Part shown: positions 8,593 through 16,206 of the stretch, piece after piece
How positions within the stretch are numbered: position 1 is the first letter of the stretch
Layout: every line of letters begins with the position of its first letter
From: CAZCDS01 sp964497585
Lineage (GTDB): Bacteria; Desulfobacterota; Desulfomonilia; Desulfomonilales; Desulfomonilaceae
Direction of reading: 5' to 3'
Length of the DNA: 30,985 nt
Assembly (NCBI GenBank): GCA_964497585.1
Contig: CAZCDS010000075.1
Location: forward strand, 1-30,985
The notes under the pieces: model-generated
What the model was told of the DNA's origin: nothing
The model's database searches: none
The model's input: only the letters and a program-made list of their open reading frames with translations
Program-made: the position numbers and the translations under genes

Positions 8593-9288
8593 ATGCCGAA
8601 ACCCAAGTATCCGACAAGCGAAGGCAACTGGTCGGAAGGCCGGAGGCCCGAAAAGAGTTATTCGAATGTCCGCTTCGGGACCCCGTACCCTGAAGCCGTA
8701 GAGAATTTCCGCAGGGCTGTTGAAGGAAGAGATGACTTTGATCCTGCGGTCCTTTTCGTGTGGGGGACAATGCAGGCAAAGGCTGTTCTCAACATCCTCA
8801 AGGCCGTGGAGGAGGCTTTCGGCGAGGCCGGGCAGGACATTGTAAGGAAGGCGATCAACAGAGCGGGGTACGAAGCCGCGGAGGGCCTGCTCGACAACTC
8901 GTCCTTCCCGGAGGACGCTGAACCGATCGAACTGGCCTCATACATCGTGACAGGAATCAACTGCGTCCTGTACGCTTCACTCGAAAAGCCCTGGATCACT
9001 TCCGCCGAACGGTGCGAGTTCGACATACTCTGGTGCCCTCACCAGGACATCTACACTGCCTTTGATTGCCGTGTTCAGAGGTTCTTCGTCGAGGGGATGC
9101 TCGAGGCCATGGAAGACAAAGGAATGGGACGCTATCTTCCCGTGCTGGAGAAACTCATCCCGCGGGGAGCGGACCGCTGCCATTTCACGGTCGACAGGCT
9201 GCCGGAGGACGGCTCAAAACACCCCTGGCACGAATACTCGGAGCAGCTTGCAAAACGGGCGTTGCAAAAACTCGAAAAAGGAGAATGA
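8593..9288 (+). CDS. L-2-amino-thiazoline-4-carboxylate (ATC) hydrolase family protein
   Basis: This 231-residue cytoplasmic protein resembles the ATC hydrolase family (PF14196). Features are the central block from Cys141 (CEFDILWCPHQDIYTAFDC) and the RGADRCHF motif near residues 191-198, where conserved Cys and His cluster. The founding enzyme opens the ring of L-2-amino-thiazoline-4-carboxylate on the way to cysteine in pseudomonads. Many members in anaerobes are annotated by similarity only and probably act on other substrates. GAGGAGA upstream supports the ATG. It diverges from an MFS transporter and its end is only 17 bases from the convergent MetX-like gene. The true substrate is unknown. 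Confidence 0.72.
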   Translation: MPKPKYPTSEGNWSEGRRPEKSYSNVRFGTPYPEAVENFRRAVEGRDDFDPAVLFVWGTMQAKAVLNILKAVEEAFGEAGQDIVRKAINRAGYEAAEGLLDNSSFPEDAEPIELASYIVTGINCVLYASLEKPWITSAERCEFDILWCPHQDIYTAFDCRVQRFFVEGMLEAMEDKGMGRYLPVLEKLIPRGADRCHFTVDRLPEDGSKHPWHEYSEQLAKRALQKLEKGE

Positions 9289-9305
9289 CGCGCATCAGCC
9301 CTCCC

Positions 9306-10499
9306 CTATTTCAGCCCGATCTCTGCGAAGAAACTCGTTACCTCGTCTTTGAGCACATGAGGGGCCTGAAACACTGCGTAGTGAGCAAAGGGGCTCTCAA
9401 AGGACGCGAATTCCGCGCCCGGGATGCGTTTGGCGGATTCTTCGGCCAACTTGACCCGGAGCCACAGGTCGTTCTTCACGTGGAGGATGAGCGTTTTCGG
9501 CTTCAGTTGAGGCAGATAGGGATTGAGGTCGAAATCCTCCTGTGCGGAGTTCCGAACAATGAGATCGTTCGCGTCATAGTTGTGAGCCTTCTCCAGCAAC
9601 AGCACCCCCTGGTCGCCTTTGGGTTCCCAGGAGAAGACCTCCTTCTTGACCTCGTCCCATCCCTGATCGATCCGGAAATCGAGGTCCATGCCGGTGTGCA
9701 GCAGTATCGACCATCCGAACATCATACCCTGGCCCGGCTGTTGCTTCTTGGGCAGGTGATAGTAGTCCCCGTTGGTTTCCCTCCAGACTGGGTCGCTTTT
9801 GAGGGCTGCGTTCATCAGATCGAAGGTCCAACGCAGCACCGGATCCTTGGAAGAGGCGGTGCTCCCGCCGATGGGCATGATCGCTCCCACATAATCGGGA
9901 TGCAAGAGCGCCCAGACGTAGCTCTGAATGGCACCCATGGAGACTCCCGTGGCGAGCCTCACCTTTTTCACGTTCAGTTCGTCCTTGAGCAAACGATAGT
10001 TCGCCTGAACGCAATCGAAGATGCTGTACTGCGGGAACTTCAGTCCGAGTCCGTCGCTCGGCTTGCTCGCTCCCCAGAGCCCCAGGGCATCGAGAAAGAT
10101 CACGTAGAATCGGTCCGTGTCGATGATCCGACCCGGGCCTACCACCGGTCCTGTGGAGAATTCGGTGCCCTCCTGCCCCTCGTACCACCAGTAGTAGCAC
10201 CACGCGGAATCACCTGAGTAGTATGGACTGATGATAACTGCGTTGGTGATCCGGCCTTCCTTGTCTCGTTCGGGAGTGCCCACCGCGATATAGGCAGTTC
10301 TCAGCGCGTCAGCTCCAAGCGATTCGAGCGTGACGCCGCCTTGTCCACCGAATTCGTATGTCGCTTCCTCGCCGATTTCGTAACGCCCCCCAAGCCCGAA
10401 GCCGGGAATTACGTAATACCTCTTCAGATCGGCAAGCGCTGGCACTCCTGAGAGAGCAGTAATTGGTCTGTCCTTCTGACCGGTTGTTCGGCTGGGCAT
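9306..10499 (-). CDS. alpha/beta-fold hydrolase or acyltransferase, homoserine O-acetyltransferase (MetX)-like
   Basis: This is a 397-residue alpha/beta-hydrolase-fold protein. The nucleophile elbow is GVSMGA with Ser187, followed by likely catalytic Asp344 (HVKNDLW) and His373 (FAHYAVF). The spacing, the long lid region, and NAVIISPYYSGDS with GPGRIIDTDRFYVIFLDALG near the N-terminus match the MetX-type family. The GVSMGA elbow and absence of methionine genes nearby make a true homoserine transacetylase uncertain; many members in this group are hydrolases of unknown substrate. AGGTGAGG lies about 11 bases before the ATG. The gene diverges from etfB by 159 bases. Confidence 0.78.
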   Translation of the reverse strand: MPSRTTGQKDRPITALSGVPALADLKRYYVIPGFGLGGRYEIGEEATYEFGGQGGVTLESLGADALRTAYIAVGTPERDKEGRITNAVIISPYYSGDSAWCYYWWYEGQEGTEFSTGPVVGPGRIIDTDRFYVIFLDALGLWGASKPSDGLGLKFPQYSIFDCVQANYRLLKDELNVKKVRLATGVSMGAIQSYVWALLHPDYVGAIMPIGGSTASSKDPVLRWTFDLMNAALKSDPVWRETNGDYYHLPKKQQPGQGMMFGWSILLHTGMDLDFRIDQGWDEVKKEVFSWEPKGDQGVLLLEKAHNYDANDLIVRNSAQEDFDLNPYLPQLKPKTLILHVKNDLWLRVKLAEESAKRIPGAEFASFESPFAHYAVFQAPHVLKDEVTSFFAEIGLK

Positions 10500-10619
10500 C
10501 CTTTTCTTGACCTCACCTGAGCGCGTTCCGTGATACGTGGTAAGAGCTTTATCCCGAATTCCTCGACCTTTGTGAAGGATTTTTCCGTCAAAACATTTTT
10601 ATCCCTCGCGCTCGGCGGT

Positions 10620-10625
10620 TATACT
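10620..10625 (+). promoter_or_regulatory. possible -10 box of the etfB-etfA operon
   Basis: TATACT matches the -10 consensus in five of six positions and lies 33 bases ahead of the etfB start. The bases upstream are AT-rich (AAAACATTTTTAT), but no good -35 hexamer stands at 16-18 bases, so activator-dependent or weak expression is possible. Confidence 0.35.
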
Positions 10626-10658
10626 CTTGCGATTGACCGCACGGATTGGCCTTGAGAG

Positions 10659-11438
10659 ATGAAGATACTCGTATGTGTGAAGCAGATTCCCCAACTCGAC
10701 GCGGGCATCAGGATCGATGCTGCAGGAGTATGGGTGGACCTCGGGAAATCGCACCCCTTCGTGATAAACCGCTTTGACGAGTTCGCTGTGGAGGAGGCCG
10801 TTCGTATTAAGGAGTCGCACCCTGGAGTCAAGATCGACGCGATCTCTGTTGGTCCCCTCCGAGCGGAAAAGGTGATCCGCCGCTCGATGGGCATGGGAGC
10901 CGATCACGGAATTCACGTGATTACCGAGGGTGAGGGGTTCATCAGCCCGTTGGACACAGCATCATGGATCGCGTCCGTTGCCGAGCGAAAGAGGTACGAC
11001 CTGATCCTGACCGGCGCGCTGTCCGAGGATGCGATGCAGGGGCAAGTAGGTCCCATGCTTGCGGAACTCTTGGGGATGCCCTGGGCGACCTCGACAATTT
11101 TCGCACAGGTCTCGCCGGATTCGGGAACGTTGTACGCTGAGCGTGAGGTGGAGGGAGGTGTTCGAGAGAGCCTGGACCTGCACCTGCCCGCTCTGCTCAC
11201 GCTCCAGAGCGGCATTAACCGGCCCCGGTATCCCTCATTGTCCAACATGCTCCGGGCGAACAAGCAAGCGCTGGAAATTATTGAGGTCGGGTCTGGCGCA
11301 GCCGGCCGCGGGAAAGAGCATTTGATGCAGATGAAGTATCCGGAGAAATCCAGGGCCGGCCGGGTCCTCGACGGGAGCGTAGAGCAAAAAGCCGATCAAC
11401 TCCTTGCCATCCTCAGGGACAGGGCGTTGATTGCGTGA
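10659..11438 (+). CDS. etfB: electron transfer flavoprotein beta subunit
   Basis: EtfB pairs with EtfA to form a soluble flavoprotein that takes electrons from acyl-CoA dehydrogenases or related enzymes. The 259-residue sequence begins MKILVCVKQIPQLDA, has the INRFDEFAVEEAVRIKE stretch typical of EtfB (residues about 37-55), and the late SLSNMLRANKQALE stretch near residue 195 that corresponds to the AMP-binding and partner-docking loop. It is followed directly by etfA and then by an alpha/beta hydrolase, which suggests an operon. No dehydrogenase or ETF:quinone oxidoreductase gene is nearby, so its electron donor and acceptor must be encoded elsewhere. The ribosome binding site is weak (TTGAGAG). 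Confidence 0.93.
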   Translation: MKILVCVKQIPQLDAGIRIDAAGVWVDLGKSHPFVINRFDEFAVEEAVRIKESHPGVKIDAISVGPLRAEKVIRRSMGMGADHGIHVITEGEGFISPLDTASWIASVAERKRYDLILTGALSEDAMQGQVGPMLAELLGMPWATSTIFAQVSPDSGTLYAEREVEGGVRESLDLHLPALLTLQSGINRPRYPSLSNMLRANKQALEIIEVGSGAAGRGKEHLMQMKYPEKSRAGRVLDGSVEQKADQLLAILRDRALIA

Positions 11439-11449
11439 GAGATCAGACG

Positions 11450-12448
11450 ATGGAGAAAACGATTCTCGTCGTTGCCGAGCATTCCCACGGCAAGATTAAA
11501 CCCGTGACCTACGAAGCCGTGGCCTGCGCACGGAAACTGCAGACCCTGGAACAGACTCCGATCAAGGCGTTGATTCTCGGCGAAGAGATCGCCGAACCCG
11601 CGCAGGCATTGGCCCGGACAACTCGCCTGAACGTTGTCGCGATCAAGGTGGATGGGCTGTCGCACTACAATGGCGAAGCATACCTGGCGATTCTCAGCGG
11701 GATTGTGTCCGATTTTCGCGCATCTTATGTGGTCTGCGGGGGTACTGCCAATGCAGCGGATTTTGCTCCCGCTCTGGCAGTACGAATCCATGGGGGCTGC
11801 ATATCAGGCGTTCAGCGAGTTTTCGAGGAAGCCGGCAAGGTCCGTTTCGCCAGGAGCATGTTCGGGGGCAAAGTGGTCGCGGATCTCGTTTCTCACGCTG
11901 AAACCACAATTATCACGGTTCAGCCCGGATTGTTCAAGGCTGGAGAGCCTGATGGTAGAGAGACAGGCTCGGTTGAATTGCGCACCGTATCCTTTGCGCC
12001 TCATCGCTCTCGGACCCTGGGCACAAAATGCGCGGATATCGGACATTCTGGGCTGGAAGATGCAGAGGCAATCGTCGCTGCGGGGAGGGGAATCGGGAAC
12101 GAGGAGAACCTGCACCTCATCGAGCGACTGGCTTCTCTGCTCCCCCGATCCGCAATCGCAGGTTCCCGTCCCGTGTGTGACGCGGGATGGTTGGAGTACA
12201 AGCAGCAGGTAGGAATGACCGGCGCCACTGTCTCGCCGAAGCTTTATCTCGCGTGCGGGATCTCCGGATCGGTTCAACATCTCTGCGGGATGCGCGGAGC
12301 GGAATTCATCGTCGCGATAAACAAGGATCCCAACGCGGCCATCTTCAATGAATCCGACGTCTGCGTGGTCGAGGACCTCGCTACCTTCCTCCCGACGCTC
12401 ATCGACCGGCTGGAAAGAGGGAACGCGCGGGCGACCAAGATCACTTGA
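11450..12448 (+). CDS. etfA: electron transfer flavoprotein alpha subunit
   Basis: EtfA carries the FAD of the ETF heterodimer. The N-terminal domain (residues 1 to about 190) begins MEKTILVVAEHSHGKIKPVT, and the C-terminal FAD domain (about 200-325) shows GSRPVCDAGW, QVGMTGATVSPKLYLACGIS and VAINKDPNAAIF, the classic ETF alpha signature. I placed the start at ATG 11450, 11 bases after the etfB stop; a GTG at 11435 overlapping the etfB stop is also possible and would add five residues. It is cotranscribed with etfB. The protein is about the usual length, 332 residues, and carries no ferredoxin-like N-terminal extension. Confidence 0.94.
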   Translation: MEKTILVVAEHSHGKIKPVTYEAVACARKLQTLEQTPIKALILGEEIAEPAQALARTTRLNVVAIKVDGLSHYNGEAYLAILSGIVSDFRASYVVCGGTANAADFAPALAVRIHGGCISGVQRVFEEAGKVRFARSMFGGKVVADLVSHAETTIITVQPGLFKAGEPDGRETGSVELRTVSFAPHRSRTLGTKCADIGHSGLEDAEAIVAAGRGIGNEENLHLIERLASLLPRSAIAGSRPVCDAGWLEYKQQVGMTGATVSPKLYLACGISGSVQHLCGMRGAEFIVAINKDPNAAIFNESDVCVVEDLATFLPTLIDRLERGNARATKIT

Positions 12449-12464
12449 CCTGAATGGGAGGAGA

Positions 12465-13385
12465 ATGAACTACAGAGGCTCACAAAAGAGAATTACGGAC
12501 GGAGAGAACAAGCTCATTGAAGTCCGGTCCGAAGACGGGGCGGCAACCGCCATCACGGTCTATTCGAGCGAGAGTCGGGCAACGGGCCCCGTTTTCCTCT
12601 GCACGCCGGCCATGGGAGTGAAGGCATCCTATTACGAGCCTTTAGCAAAGGCTCTCCATGCTCTCGGAACAACGGTGGTCACCGCCGATCTGCGTGGCGT
12701 GGGGCTCAGCTCAGTAAGGGCTAGCCGGGAGACCGATTTCGGATACCGTGAGATCGTGCTTTACGACATGCCCGCTGTGCTGGAGGCGGTCAAGAGCGAG
12801 TTCCCGGGAAGCCCGGTATTCCTTTTCGGCCACAGCCTCGGCGGACAACTGAGCTGTCTCTTTGCGAGCACGGCTCCGGAAGCCGTTTCCGGGATCGTGC
12901 TCGTTTCGAGCTGCTCGGTCTACTTCAATGGCTGGTCCTTCCCCGTGAACTTAGGGATTCTTGCGTTCGAACAGTTCGCGTATCTGGTGGCCAATATTCT
13001 GGGGCACTTCCCCGGGCGACTCTTCCATTTCGGAGACAGAGAGGCCAGGTGGCTCGTTCGGGACTGGTCGAGGCAGGGCTTGACAGGTCGGTATCGTGCC
13101 AAAGGGAGTGGCGTGGATTTCGAGGCCCTGCTCGGAGCCATGGAACTGCCTCTCCTGACGATCTCCTTCACAGATGACGGGTACGGCCCGAAACCCGCGG
13201 TGGAGCATCTGCTGGCAAAGATGGGCAGGTGTGCGATCACCCATCATCACTTGTCGCCTGACGACCTGGGTTTGGAACGTGTCGGGCATTTCGGGTGGAT
13301 GAAGCACGCCGAGCTGATCGTCCCAATGATCGACGAGTGGCTCAAACGATTGATTCCGGCGGCATCAACGCCTCGGCTCCCCTGA
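12465..13385 (+). CDS. alpha/beta hydrolase
   Basis: This 306-residue protein has the alpha/beta hydrolase fold, with the nucleophile elbow GHSLGG (Ser124), an acidic pair at Asp237/238 (SFTDDGYGP), and a catalytic His at residue 275 (VGHFGWMK). Sequence around the oxyanion side (TPAMGVKASYYEPLAKAL) and the C-terminal His context resemble the COG4757 predicted hydrolases. The strong GGGAGGAG upstream sets the ATG at 12465, only 16 bases after etfA, so it is probably cotranscribed with the ETF genes. An esterase or thioesterase acting on an ETF-linked pathway intermediate would fit the context, but this is inference. A strong hairpin lies just downstream. Confidence 0.85.
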   Translation: MNYRGSQKRITDGENKLIEVRSEDGAATAITVYSSESRATGPVFLCTPAMGVKASYYEPLAKALHALGTTVVTADLRGVGLSSVRASRETDFGYREIVLYDMPAVLEAVKSEFPGSPVFLFGHSLGGQLSCLFASTAPEAVSGIVLVSSCSVYFNGWSFPVNLGILAFEQFAYLVANILGHFPGRLFHFGDREARWLVRDWSRQGLTGRYRAKGSGVDFEALLGAMELPLLTISFTDDGYGPKPAVEHLLAKMGRCAITHHHLSPDDLGLERVGHFGWMKHAELIVPMIDEWLKRLIPAASTPRLP

Positions 13386-13404
13386 TTCCGCGGTGGCTCA
13401 GAGA

Positions 13405-13428
13405 GGGGCAACCACCGTGGGTTGCCCC
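13405..13428. terminator. hairpin between convergent genes, terminator-like
   Basis: GGGGCAACC (13405-13413) and GGTTGCCCC (13420-13428) form a perfect nine-base stem with a six-base loop, in the 133-base gap between two convergent genes. There is no T run on either side, so it may stop transcription poorly by itself or mark mRNA 3' ends. Confidence 0.5.
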
Positions 13429-13518
13429 ACGACAGCAAATCATGGCTTCGTTTTGGTGCGCGCCTCGCTGGCCACACGACGCCGCAAGTCGCTTGCCCGA
13501 ACCCGCACTGGTAGACGA

Positions 13519-13956
13519 TCATTTCATGAGAGACCGTGCTCCCTCGTACGCCTTCTGGAGTTCCTGCAGGGCAGCGTCGGCTTTTGCCTTCAGCCTTTCC
13601 CATGTCGAGGAGGCGGATGCCCGCAATTCGCTGAGCTTCTTCCTGGCGTCCTGCTGTTTTACTTTGAGTTGTTCGATCTGTTTGTCGATAGCTGCCCGAG
13701 CGTCCTTTGTCGCAGTACCCGCCTTCGCTTTGAGTTCACCGATCCGTTTCGACAGATCCTCGAGCTTCGCCTCCATTTCCTTTTGATACGCCTGCCGTTT
13801 CTCTGCAGTGTATTTCTTAGCCGATTCCACTGCCCGCTCAGTCTTCTTCTTGATGTCGGAGACCGTGGTTTCCGATTTCTCCTCGGCAAAGCACGGAGCG
13901 CTCATCAGCAGACCCACGATGAGGGGGACGGCTATGGCCATGAACAGCAGTCTCAT
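13519..13956 (-). CDS. small secreted coiled-coil protein
   Basis: This 145-residue protein has a signal peptide (residues 1 to about 24, ending SAPCFA) followed by one long charged helix rich in Lys, Glu and Ala with heptad spacing of Leu and Ala. No family is evident beyond apolipoprotein- or LEA-like composition. An excellent ribosome binding site (AAAGGAGG, eight bases before the ATG) suggests high expression. It begins 41 bases after the end of the sugar-isomerase-like gene on the same strand and may be read with it. A periplasmic role as a cell-envelope spacer or stabiliser is only a guess. Confidence 0.75.
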   Translation of the reverse strand: MRLLFMAIAVPLIVGLLMSAPCFAEEKSETTVSDIKKKTERAVESAKKYTAEKRQAYQKEMEAKLEDLSKRIGELKAKAGTATKDARAAIDKQIEQLKVKQQDARKKLSELRASASSTWERLKAKADAALQELQKAYEGARSLMK

Positions 13957-13997
13957 AGGTCAAACCTCCTTTGAATCGAGTTGCGTGGACTAACAGG

Positions 13998-14795
13998 TCA
14001 GACCCGGTCCAGGAATCGGGCGAACTTCTCCCTGCTCTTCTTCAGGTAGTCGCGGTCAGGCGAGAAGACCTCCAGGGTCACGGTGTCGTCATAGCCTATG
14101 GATTTGAGGGCCTTGACGATCCGAGGGTAATCTACCGTGCCGGTCCCGATCGGTATATGATTGTCCTCTTTTCCGAAGTTGTCGCTTGCGTGGACATGCC
14201 CGATACGATCTGGGAATTTCTCGATGAACTCAAGAGATCTATTGCGCCCTTTGGCTCCGATGTTTGCGTGTCCCGTATCCAGGGTCATTTTGAGTGAAGG
14301 AAAGCGCTTGAAAACCCCGGTGAAATCGTCCGCTCGGACCAAAATGCCCGTTCTCGGAAACATGTTCTCCAGACAGAGCGTCAATCCGAGCGATTCGGCC
14401 TTCTCCGCGACCTCGGTGAGGCTTTCCTGGGCGTATTCCATGGTCTTGTCGGGCAGGTAACGGCCCAGGCCCAAAGCGTAGCTCGGGTGGATCACAACCT
14501 TGAGCGGCTCCAGTTCCGCGGCCAGCTCCAGGGATGCCAGCTCCTCCTCTACCGACGCTCGGCGGATGCTCTCAGTCAGATCAGCGGTCGAGAGAAAGCA
14601 CGGGAGATGGCAGACGAGGCCCATGTTCTTCTCTTCCAAGGCTTTGAGCAGCTCATCCTTCTGCTGGCGCACAGTGGAGTGATGGGCACCGGGCGGATCC
14701 ATGGCCAGCTCAAGGTAATCGAATCCCAGCGAGGCAATGCTCTCCACTTCGTCGAGCAGCGGCCTGATCGGAAAATTCATGGCGCCGTACAGCAT
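13998..14795 (-). CDS. sugar phosphate isomerase/epimerase family TIM-barrel protein (AP endonuclease 2-like)
   Basis: This 265-residue protein belongs to the xylose-isomerase-like TIM barrel family. Candidate metal ligands sit at the expected strand ends: His63 (VCHLPCF), His103 (VIHPSY), Glu143 (CLENMF), Asp173 and His176 (LDTGHANIG), His200/202 (GHVHASDN), and Glu242 (TLEVF). The family includes sugar isomerases, epimerases and endonuclease IV. Conservation around HVHASDN and GTGTVDYPRIVKAL favours the isomerase/epimerase group, not DNA repair. The real substrate is unknown. GGAAGGA about 11 bases upstream supports the ATG. A small secreted coiled-coil gene follows. Confidence 0.85.
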   Translation of the reverse strand: MLYGAMNFPIRPLLDEVESIASLGFDYLELAMDPPGAHHSTVRQQKDELLKALEEKNMGLVCHLPCFLSTADLTESIRRASVEEELASLELAAELEPLKVVIHPSYALGLGRYLPDKTMEYAQESLTEVAEKAESLGLTLCLENMFPRTGILVRADDFTGVFKRFPSLKMTLDTGHANIGAKGRNRSLEFIEKFPDRIGHVHASDNFGKEDNHIPIGTGTVDYPRIVKALKSIGYDDTVTLEVFSPDRDYLKKSREKFARFLDRV

Positions 14796-15160
14796 AGAAG
14801 CTGATCCTTCCCTTCTCTTCTTGGGACTCTTTTCCCCGTGGAACGGTTTCCCTTATCGGCTTGTGAACGGGCTCCACCGCAGGAAGATGCAGCGCCACTC
14901 GGAAATAGCGGAGTCGAGTGCGTTTGTCAAGCCGGCGGCGCCGCGAGGATAGTCCGTTCGCCACGGTCCGCAAGGGAGACGGGTCGGATTACCTGGAAAA
15001 CAGAGCAGGAATCGATCGGGATCGCTGTTACGGATCGTGCGGTCAGTCTTCCCCGTCGCTCCCAGGCTCCGGCTTCGAAATGAGGCCAGGGACGCGGTAC
15101 GAGACTGACACGCCGGAGCCTCAGTGCGGGACCCGGAAACGAGAGGAATAACCCTGCTCA
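14796..15160. other. 365-base gap holding a 10-base inverted repeat
   Basis: No gene is supported here. The arms AGGCTCCGGC (15064-15073) and GCCGGAGCCT (15112-15121) are perfect and 38 bases apart. They lie just downstream of the exosortase stop codon, and neither arm is followed by a T run. It may be a transcript 3' structure or a REP-like element. No convincing promoter for the gene ending at 13998 was seen. Confidence 0.45.
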
Positions 15161-16048
15161 TTATGGGAGGGATTGCCGGTTTCTGGAGCTTCGGATCTGT
15201 CCCTCGCCACCTGTCGGCAGGATTGCTCGTCCTAGGCGCTGATGGGGGGTCTTGAACAGGTGGACCAAGACGAGGACCACACTGCACAGGGCGAGAGTCA
15301 CCAGCACGACCGTGGCGCAATGCTCTACGAATGAAGGCGCGCGTTGCTGCCACGCACGGTTGACCAGGGGTACCCCGACGGCGATCAGCACATACCAGGC
15401 GGGCGTAACCCAAGCGGGCGCATGGATGGTCCGTTGTAGGTAACCAGGGTCAAAGAGGCCGCAATAATGCTGGATCAGGGGCCGTAGGGCAAGGAAATAC
15501 AACCATAGAGCACCGAGATACACCCCTACCCCCGCCAAGCGATGGACCCGTTCCACCGTCACCCAACCAGCATAGATGTCGGCTTGGTAAAGGGCCATGG
15601 AAAAGACGATACGCAGGGAATTCACCGTCAGGGTAAGGCCGTAGGCTCCGGCAAATGCCAGGGTTAACCAAGCCAGTTGGCCAATCGAGCGTCGTACGTG
15701 GTGCAGGCCCACCAACGCTGCCAGCCCGAAGGCCATGATCATGAAATTGACTCCCGCGCATGAAGGAGCCACGATGATACCCTTGGCGAAATCCACATAG
15801 CCCACTCCGCTCTCCCGCAAGGGGTTGGCCGATGTGAGCCATGCCACGAGCCGGGCGGTGGGCGCGAGGATCCAGTCAAGCTCGGCTGCGGTGGCCAAGC
15901 TGTAATGGTACTTGAGAAGGAGCATAACCAGCAGGGTCAACACAGCGGCCGGAAACCGGGTGCGAATGTACGTGACCGTAGAACCAGGGAAGCCGACTTG
16001 GGCCCAATCTTCGGATTGGTTCGGGATGGTATGCAGCATCCTCTGCAT
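15161..16048 (-). CDS. xrtK: exosortase, XrtK type, with C-terminal membrane extension
   Basis: Exosortases are membrane cysteine peptidases thought to cut PEP-CTERM signals and join the protein to an envelope component. This 295-residue protein has the family's catalytic triad: Cys97 in APSCAGVNF, Arg146 in VNSLRIVF and His169 in VHRLAGVGVYL, set among about six membrane segments. LAPTARLVAWLTSANP and IIVAPSCAGVNFMIMAF resemble the XrtK branch. A further pair of hydrophobic segments near residues 217-260 and a polar tail follow the catalytic core, longer than I expect for XrtK. I chose ATG 16048 because GGAGAAG lies seven bases upstream; a GTG at 16090 would add 14 basic residues. The gene is 158 bases downstream of the VIT/VWA gene, which ends in a PEP-CTERM signal, so that protein is its likely substrate. 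Confidence 0.87.
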   Translation of the reverse strand: MQRMLHTIPNQSEDWAQVGFPGSTVTYIRTRFPAAVLTLLVMLLLKYHYSLATAAELDWILAPTARLVAWLTSANPLRESGVGYVDFAKGIIVAPSCAGVNFMIMAFGLAALVGLHHVRRSIGQLAWLTLAFAGAYGLTLTVNSLRIVFSMALYQADIYAGWVTVERVHRLAGVGVYLGALWLYFLALRPLIQHYCGLFDPGYLQRTIHAPAWVTPAWYVLIAVGVPLVNRAWQQRAPSFVEHCATVVLVTLALCSVVLVLVHLFKTPHQRLGRAILPTGGEGQIRSSRNRQSLP

Positions 16049-16206
16049 GACACTTCTCCGGCGCCGAATTGGAGCTTCTGCAATCTTCACCGTCTGAACT
16101 CACTCCGGCATGAGCCCCAGAATCTGCTCTGAGAAATTCCGGGGCCTCAAGAGTTTGGCATCTCCAGGATTGAATCTTCCGTCCGCGATATCATTCCAGA
16201 GCACGG

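Noticed and set aside
9066..10217. Long plus-strand open frame of 383 codons opposite the MetX-like gene
   Set aside because: It is antisense to a gene with intact catalytic motifs, has no family signature and starts inside the ATC-hydrolase-like gene.
9306..10499. Calling the alpha/beta protein homoserine O-acetyltransferase (metX)
   Set aside because: The elbow sequence and the lack of methionine genes nearby make the exact activity unsafe; the fold call is kept.
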